A stretch of DNA of 9,928 nucleotides from JAAYGT01 sp050252075. GTDB taxonomy: Bacteria > Pseudomonadota > Gammaproteobacteria > Burkholderiales > Burkholderiaceae_B. The notes beneath the pieces were generated by a model. It searched no databases. It was not told where the DNA came from and worked only from the letters and a program-made list of their open reading frames with translations. The position numbers and the translations under genes were made by a program. The first letter of the stretch is position 1; the number at the start of each line of letters is the position of its first letter. The stretch spans positions 1 through 9,928 of the forward strand of contig JBFWLP010000112.1 of assembly GCA_050252075.1 (NCBI GenBank). The letters are read 5' to 3'. Positions 6,935-9,928 of this stretch are shown here, piece by piece.

Positions 6935-8101
6935 TCAGGATGTGCGGTGGGTCAGGCGTTCTGCCTCCTGCGCGCTGCACCCCCACATTGACGTCAGTAC
7001 TTCAACGTTGTGTTCGCCCAGCCGGGGGGCGGGGCGCGGATCGGTTTGCCGGTGATGGCTGCGTACCGGATTGGCGATCATGGGCAGCGTCTTGCCGTTC
7101 TCATGTGCCACATGGCGTATCAAGCCGTTGTGTTGTACCTGCGGGTCGGCGACAACGCTGGCGTAATCGTTGACGGGGGCGCACAAGATATCGATGCTGC
7201 GCAGTTGTGTCAGCCACTGTTCCGATGTTCTCGATGCGAACAGGGGTTCTAGTGCTCCCTTCAGTGCTTCCCGGTGCCGCTGCCGCTGGGCCGAGGTTGC
7301 AAACCGGGCATCGGTCAGCAGATGCGCCAGCTGCAGCTGTTCGCAAAAACCCGGCCATTGATGATCAAATACCGTAAACGAAATGTAGCCGTCTTGTGTG
7401 CGAATGGTGCCCGACGGCGCAATGAGCGGGTGATCATTGCCCTGGCGCTCGGGCAGTTTGCCCGAGAGCAGGTATTCCGTCAGGGGCGGCCCCTGAAAGG
7501 CGATGATCGAGTCCAGCAACGACACCTGAATATGCTGTCCGGCACCGCACTGGTGGCGTGAAAGTACGGCCATGAGCACGCCTGAAAACGCATTCATGCC
7601 GGCCAGCATATCGGACACCATATTGCCGACGCGCAAGGGTTGGCCCTCGCGTTCGCCAATAATGCTCATCAGCCCGCCGTAAGCCTGCATGATGGAGTCG
7701 CCGGCCGGAAGCCGCACGTTCGGACCCGAGTCGCCGAAGCCGGTGACCGAACAGTAAACGATGCCGCTATTGACGGCGCGAACTTGTTCGTAGCCCAACC
7801 CCAGCTTGTCCATGACGCCGGGCCGGAAGCTTTCGATGATGATGTCGGCACCCCGGGCGGCTTGTTGAACGACACGCTGTGCACCGGGGTCGCGCAGGTC
7901 AAGGCAGATGCCGCGCTTGTTCCGGTTCACGCTCAGGTACACGCCGCCGTTTTCCCCCATGGTGCGGGACCAGTCGCCTCGTGGCGGTTCGATTTTTATG
8001 ACATCGGCGCCATTGTCGGCCAGCAGTTGTCCGCAATAGGGGCCGGCAACCCCTTGGCCAAAATCGAGAACCGTCAGGCCCTGAAGTGGCGGAGCAATCA
8101 A
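6935..8101 (-). CDS. CaiB/BaiF family (class III) CoA-transferase
   Basis: From the TTG at 8101 this is a 388-residue protein typical of formyl-CoA transferase-like class III CoA-transferases, which move CoA from an acyl-CoA donor to a carboxylic acid through enzyme-bound intermediates. The start PPLQGLTVLDFGQGVAGPYC (4-23) is the family N-terminus. ADVIKIEPPRGD (32-43), NRNKRGICLDL (59-69) and ESFRPG (90-95) are standard blocks, and Asp135 in PAGDSIMQAYGGLMSI is the expected nucleophile. The frame stays open upstream to an ATG at 8143, but that would add 14 non-family residues inside the MaoC gene. The TTG at 8101 has AAGGGGGA just upstream and overlaps the MaoC stop (TTGA, 8098-8101), so translation is probably coupled. 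It likely activates the acid captured by the adjacent Bug protein. The family is certain; donor and acceptor are unknown. Confidence 0.93.
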   Translation of the reverse strand: MIAPPLQGLTVLDFGQGVAGPYCGQLLADNGADVIKIEPPRGDWSRTMGENGGVYLSVNRNKRGICLDLRDPGAQRVVQQAARGADIIIESFRPGVMDKLGLGYEQVRAVNSGIVYCSVTGFGDSGPNVRLPAGDSIMQAYGGLMSIIGEREGQPLRVGNMVSDMLAGMNAFSGVLMAVLSRHQCGAGQHIQVSLLDSIIAFQGPPLTEYLLSGKLPERQGNDHPLIAPSGTIRTQDGYISFTVFDHQWPGFCEQLQLAHLLTDARFATSAQRQRHREALKGALEPLFASRTSEQWLTQLRSIDILCAPVNDYASVVADPQVQHNGLIRHVAHENGKTLPMIANPVRSHHRQTDPRPAPRLGEHNVEVLTSMWGCSAQEAERLTHRTS

Positions 8102-8544
8102 AGTTCCCCCTTGCGCATCATGAAGGCGCCATGAAAGACGCAAGGCACCGTGCCTTCCTGATTCACGACTTCCACCTTGACGCTGATCACGCCACGCGAC
8201 TTGTCCGACACGTCTTTCAGGTCTTCCACCGTGATACGCGCGTGCAGCGTATCACCGGCTTTTACCGGGGCAGTGAACTTGAACCGGTCCAGGCCCAGGG
8301 CGGCCAGGGTGTATTTGCCCAGGATATCTTCCAGCATGCCGGCGGCAATCGAGGCCGTCATCAGCCCCGGCACCACGCGGGTTTTGAACAAGCTGTGCTT
8401 TTTTGAAAATTCCTCATCGATGAACATGGGCAGCTTCAAACCGGCAAAGCAGGTGTAGTTCACGATGTCTGCTTCAGTGATCGTGCGTGCGTAGCTTTCG
8501 AATACTTCACCGATTTCATATTCTTCGAAGGTTTTTTGGGCCAT
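8098..8544 (-). CDS. MaoC-like hot-dog-fold protein lacking the canonical hydratase dyad
   Basis: This 148-residue protein matches MaoC/R-specific enoyl-CoA hydratase domains in length and layout: an N-terminal FEEYEIGEVFES block, TITEADIVNY (21-30), a hot-dog helix region ending in VVPGLMTASIAAGM, and KFTAPVKAGDTLHARITV. In standard family members the motif around residues 35-43 reads G-D-x-N-P-x-H-x-D. Here it reads GLKLPMFID (35-43), so the catalytic Asp is Leu36, the Asn is Leu38 and the catalytic His is Phe41, while the flanking Gly, Pro and Asp are kept. The protein is therefore probably not an ordinary hydratase; it may bind acyl-CoA, act with another mechanism, or belong to a divergent subfamily. 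GGAGA (plus-strand 8551-8555) lies 6 bases before the ATG. It is the first gene of the operon and overlaps the CoA-transferase gene by four bases. Confidence 0.88.
   Translation of the reverse strand: MAQKTFEEYEIGEVFESYARTITEADIVNYTCFAGLKLPMFIDEEFSKKHSLFKTRVVPGLMTASIAAGMLEDILGKYTLAALGLDRFKFTAPVKAGDTLHARITVEDLKDVSDKSRGVISVKVEVVNQEGTVPCVFHGAFMMRKGEL
8105..8112 (-). promoter_or_regulatory. Ribosome binding site supporting the TTG start of the CoA-transferase
   Basis: On the minus strand AAGGGGGA ends three bases before the TTG at 8101 and lies within the last codons of the MaoC gene. Its purine run and position favour the TTG over the upstream ATG at 8143. The spacing is slightly short, which fits translational coupling to MaoC. 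Confidence 0.5.
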
Positions 8545-8563
8545 TGAATGTCTCCATTGTGCG

Positions 8564-8595
8564 AATATACGTATATCAAACTAATATACGTATAA
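8564..8595. promoter_or_regulatory. Twin AT-rich palindromes, probable operator
   Basis: ATATACGTATAT (8565-8576) is a perfect 12-base palindrome, and TATACGTATA (8585-8594) is a second perfect palindrome. Both lie in copies of the 12-mer AATATACGTATA (8564-8575 and 8583-8594), centred 19 bases apart, about two helical turns. They sit in an AT-rich island between the IclR gene and the MaoC gene, directly after a predicted -10 element, so bound protein would cover the transcription start. The neighbouring IclR protein is the natural candidate binder, although that is inferred. Confidence 0.6.
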
Positions 8596-8625
8596 ATGCT
8601 AGGGCCGTAACCAAGGCCGTGTCAA
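8596..8625 (-). promoter_or_regulatory. Predicted sigma70-type promoter of the MaoC-CaiB-Bug-thiolase operon
   Basis: On the minus strand a perfect TTGACA (-35, 8625-8620) is followed after 18 bases by TAGCAT (-10, 8601-8596, four of six matches to TATAAT). Transcription would begin near 8589, giving a leader of roughly 45 bases to the MaoC ATG. The start falls in the twin palindromes, which suits repression. Alternative AT-rich -10 candidates such as TATATT within the palindromes lack a good -35 at the right spacing. It also lies downstream of the IclR gene, so read-through from there is possible. Confidence 0.45.
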
Positions 8626-8657
8626 GCACGGACAGTTCAATGGCGCACGAAGAATAG

Positions 8658-9440
8658 TTACAGAGTGTGTAAGGACTCGGCCGGCAGCCCGATGACCAGC
8701 CGTTGCAACACTTGCGTTTCGTCGGCAAGTGCGGCTTGCTGCGCTGCGCGGGCATGCGTCATGCGTTCTGTGGGGCCGGCCAGCCCGATACCGCACAGAA
8801 TGGCGCCGCGGGCGTCAACCAGCGGCATAGCAATGGCACTGGCTCCTTTGACCCGTTCGTCGGTGGTGATGGAAACACCGGAGCGTCGAATGGCGTTGAG
8901 CTGGTCCAGCAGGGTATCGGCCCGGGTGATGGTGTTCGGGGTGAATGACTGGAAAGGGCAGTGGGCCAGATAACGCTGCCGGGAGGCGTCGTCCAGGTAA
9001 GCCAGCAAAAGCTTGCCCATGGCCGTACTGTAGAGCTCTTCCCGCTTGCCCACCGGCGCGGTGTACCGGACTGGATTGGCGCTTTCGACTTTGGCGAAAT
9101 AGATCAGCGAACGGCCATCGGGCGCCAGATGCCCGGCCAGCGCGGTTTCACCCGTTAGCGATGCAAGCCGGTTCAGCGACGGCATCAGTAACGACAGCAG
9201 GCTCAGATTGCCCATGACCTGGGTGGAAAGCATGAACATTTCACGGCCGATCCGGTAGCTGTCACCGGTGCGCACAATGTAGCCTTCTTCCGTCAGGCCT
9301 GCCAGCAAGCCGACCAGGCTGCTCTTGGGGGCATCGAGTTGGCGCGCCAGTTCCGCCAGCCCCAGCCCGTCGGGGTGGGTGGCCAGTTGGCGAAGAATGG
9401 TCATGATGCGCTGAACGGACTGCGGCGAGGCACTGGGCAT
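8658..9440 (-). CDS. IclR-family transcriptional regulator
   Basis: The 260-residue protein has the IclR layout: an N-terminal winged helix-turn-helix (about 6-70; SVQRIMTILRQLA, then AELARQLDAPKSSLVGLLAGL and the wing TEEGYIVRTGDSYRIG) and a C-terminal effector-binding domain (about 75-255). Characteristic sequences there include VGKREELYSTAMGKLLLAYL, GVSITTDERVKGASAIAMPL and ILCGIGLAGP. IclR proteins bind small organic acids or aromatic metabolites and repress or activate adjacent catabolic genes as dimers or tetramers. The gene precedes the MaoC operon in the same direction, separated by 113 bases holding a promoter and two palindromes, so it is the likely local regulator. The ATG at 9440 is the only plausible start, because a stop codon lies seven codons upstream; no good ribosome binding site is visible. 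The inducer is unknown. Confidence 0.93.
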   Translation of the reverse strand: MPSASPQSVQRIMTILRQLATHPDGLGLAELARQLDAPKSSLVGLLAGLTEEGYIVRTGDSYRIGREMFMLSTQVMGNLSLLSLLMPSLNRLASLTGETALAGHLAPDGRSLIYFAKVESANPVRYTAPVGKREELYSTAMGKLLLAYLDDASRQRYLAHCPFQSFTPNTITRADTLLDQLNAIRRSGVSITTDERVKGASAIAMPLVDARGAILCGIGLAGPTERMTHARAAQQAALADETQVLQRLVIGLPAESLHTL

Positions 9441-9459
9441 AAAACGGTGCGGACGTTTT
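9441..9459. repeat. Inverted repeat abutting the iclR start codon
   Basis: AAAACG (9441-9446) and CGTTTT (9454-9459) form a perfect six-base inverted repeat around a 7-base spacer, immediately before the IclR ATG. It could be an autoregulatory operator, but it does not resemble the TATACGTATA sites on the other side of the gene, apart from a shared central ACG/CGT step. Chance occurrence is possible. Confidence 0.3.
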
Positions 9460-9470
9460 CAGGAAAGGAT

Positions 9471-9502
9471 GGCCGCCATTGTAAGAGGAATTCCAGGCGG
9501 CC
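9471..9502. repeat. Seven-base GC-rich inverted repeat enclosing GGAATTCC, between the Bug and iclR genes
   Basis: GGCCGCC (9471-9477) pairs with GGCGGCC (9496-9502) across an 18-base loop, and the loop contains the palindrome GGAATTCC (9487-9494). It lies downstream of the Bug stop codon and upstream of iclR, both on the minus strand. No T-run follows on either strand, so it is a poor intrinsic terminator. It may be an attenuating hairpin or a binding site; nothing in the sequence settles this. Confidence 0.3.
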
Positions 9503-9525
9503 CCTTTCATGAATACCCGAGCGGG

Positions 9526-9927
9526 TTATTCGATCTTGATGCCCGCTTCATCGACGACTTTTTGAATGGCGATGGTGTCGCGGCTGATTTGCTGGGCAAA
9601 ATCAGCCGGGCTGCCGCCGCCGGCCACAGCGCCTTTGTCGGCAAGAATTTTCTCAACGTGCGGCATGCGAAGGATTTCGTTGATGTGCTTGTTCAGCGTT
9701 TTGGCGATATCCGCAGGCATGTTGGCCGGCCCCAGAACGCCGAACCACTGGCCCATGGTGACTGTGGGCAGCCCCACTTCGGTCATGGTGGGAACGTTGG
9801 GAAGCAAGGGCAGGCGGGTGGGGCTGACGGCGGCAATGCCGACCAGTTTTCCGGCGTTGATGTTGGGCACCATGAGCGGTGGAGAATCGACGTTGAAGTC
9901 AACCTCGCCCGACAGCAGGTCAGATCG
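9526..9927 (-). CDS. Bug-family (TctC) solute-binding protein (C-terminal part; start lies right of the window)
   Basis: The frame is open to the right edge and encodes about 133 C-terminal residues of a protein usually around 320 long. The visible part matches Bug receptors: SDLLSGEVDFNVDS at the edge, NINAGKLVGIAAVSPTRLPL, LPNVPTMTEVGLP, then a C-terminal lobe with GVLGPANMPADIAKTLNKHI and NEILRMPHVEKILADKG. The Met codon at 9873 is internal, since family sequence continues upstream of it. The protein would bind a carboxylate in the periplasm. It is clearly distinct from the second Bug protein in this window (compare the AGGGSPADFAQQI and SPMDQPEFAKFI blocks), so the two are not a recent duplication. 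It precedes iclR in the same direction by 85 bases. Its ligand, and whether it belongs to the same regulon, are unknown. Confidence 0.9.
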   Translation of the reverse strand, partial: RSDLLSGEVDFNVDSPPLMVPNINAGKLVGIAAVSPTRLPLLPNVPTMTEVGLPTVTMGQWFGVLGPANMPADIAKTLNKHINEILRMPHVEKILADKGAVAGGGSPADFAQQISRDTIAIQKVVDEAGIKIE

Positions 9928-9928
9928 G

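Noticed and set aside
6387..7055. Open frame of 222 codons on the plus strand, opposite the Bug and CoA-transferase genes
   Set aside because: It runs antisense to two well-supported genes, spans their intergenic gap and shows no family motif.
8102..8143. N-terminal extension of the CoA-transferase from the ATG at 8143
   Set aside because: It would add 14 residues with no family similarity inside the MaoC gene. The conserved CaiB N-terminus begins just after the TTG at 8101, which has a purine-rich site upstream.
8617..8631. CCGTG-TCAAG-CACGG inverted repeat downstream of iclR, considered as its terminator
   Set aside because: The stem is only five base pairs with no T-run. The sequence overlaps the predicted -35 TTGACA, which explains it better.
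9516..9525. CCCGAGCGGG just after the right-hand Bug stop codon, considered as a terminator
   Set aside because: The stem is four base pairs around a two-base centre and is followed by TATTCATG rather than a T-run.
9526..9873. A complete 115-residue gene starting at the ATG at 9873
   Set aside because: Typical Bug sequence (DLLSGEVDFNVDS) continues in frame to the right edge, so the Met is internal and the gene is cut by the window.

Overview
The window reads as accessory carboxylate and sugar-acid catabolism from a GC-rich betaproteobacterium, most likely Burkholderiales and plausibly Alcaligenaceae (Bordetella, Pusillimonas or Advenella-like). This rests on two stand-alone Bug-type (TctC) solute-binding proteins, a CaiB/MaoC/thiolase/IclR cluster of the kind common in that family, and the general codon and base composition. 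The species cannot be fixed from the sequence. Coding density is very high: no stretch above about 115 bases lacks a gene, and I see no RNA genes, insertion sequences, CRISPR arrays or phage remnants.

Left half, plus strand (start to 4672). Six tightly packed genes form the distal part of an operon whose promoter lies left of the window. They are the C-terminal part of a TRAP transporter large permease (DctM type), a small SAF-domain subunit and a large subunit of a UxaA/GarD-family hydroxyacid dehydratase (a two-gene split enzyme), a xylose-isomerase-like TIM-barrel isomerase/epimerase, a fumarylacetoacetate hydrolase (FAH) family enzyme, and an alpha/beta hydrolase resembling kynurenine formamidase. 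Overlaps of 8 and 4 bases and gaps of 6 to 21 bases indicate one transcript. The set suggests import of a hydroxy- or sugar-acid, epimerisation, dehydration to a 2-keto-3-deoxy acid, and FAH-type processing. The substrate is not identifiable from sequence.

Right half, minus strand (9928 down to 4684). Reading 5' to 3' on the minus strand, the order is the C-terminal part of a Bug solute-binding protein, an IclR regulator, a MaoC-fold protein, a CaiB/BaiF CoA-transferase, a second Bug solute-binding protein, and a thiolase. A recognisable sigma70-type promoter followed by two copies of an AT-rich palindrome (ATATACGTATA) lies between iclR and the MaoC gene. The simplest model is IclR-family control of a MaoC-CaiB-Bug-thiolase operon that captures a carboxylate, converts it to a CoA ester by CoA transfer and ends in thiolytic cleavage. 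The MaoC protein has lost the canonical Asp/His catalytic pair of the hydratase-2 motif, and no acyl-CoA ligase or hydroxyacyl-CoA dehydrogenase is in view, so the pathway is incomplete or unusual.

The two operons converge with only 11 bases between their stop codons and no visible terminator. The most interesting items are the twin-palindrome control region, the MaoC protein without its dyad, and the split dehydratase grouped with isomerase, FAH and formamidase-like genes.
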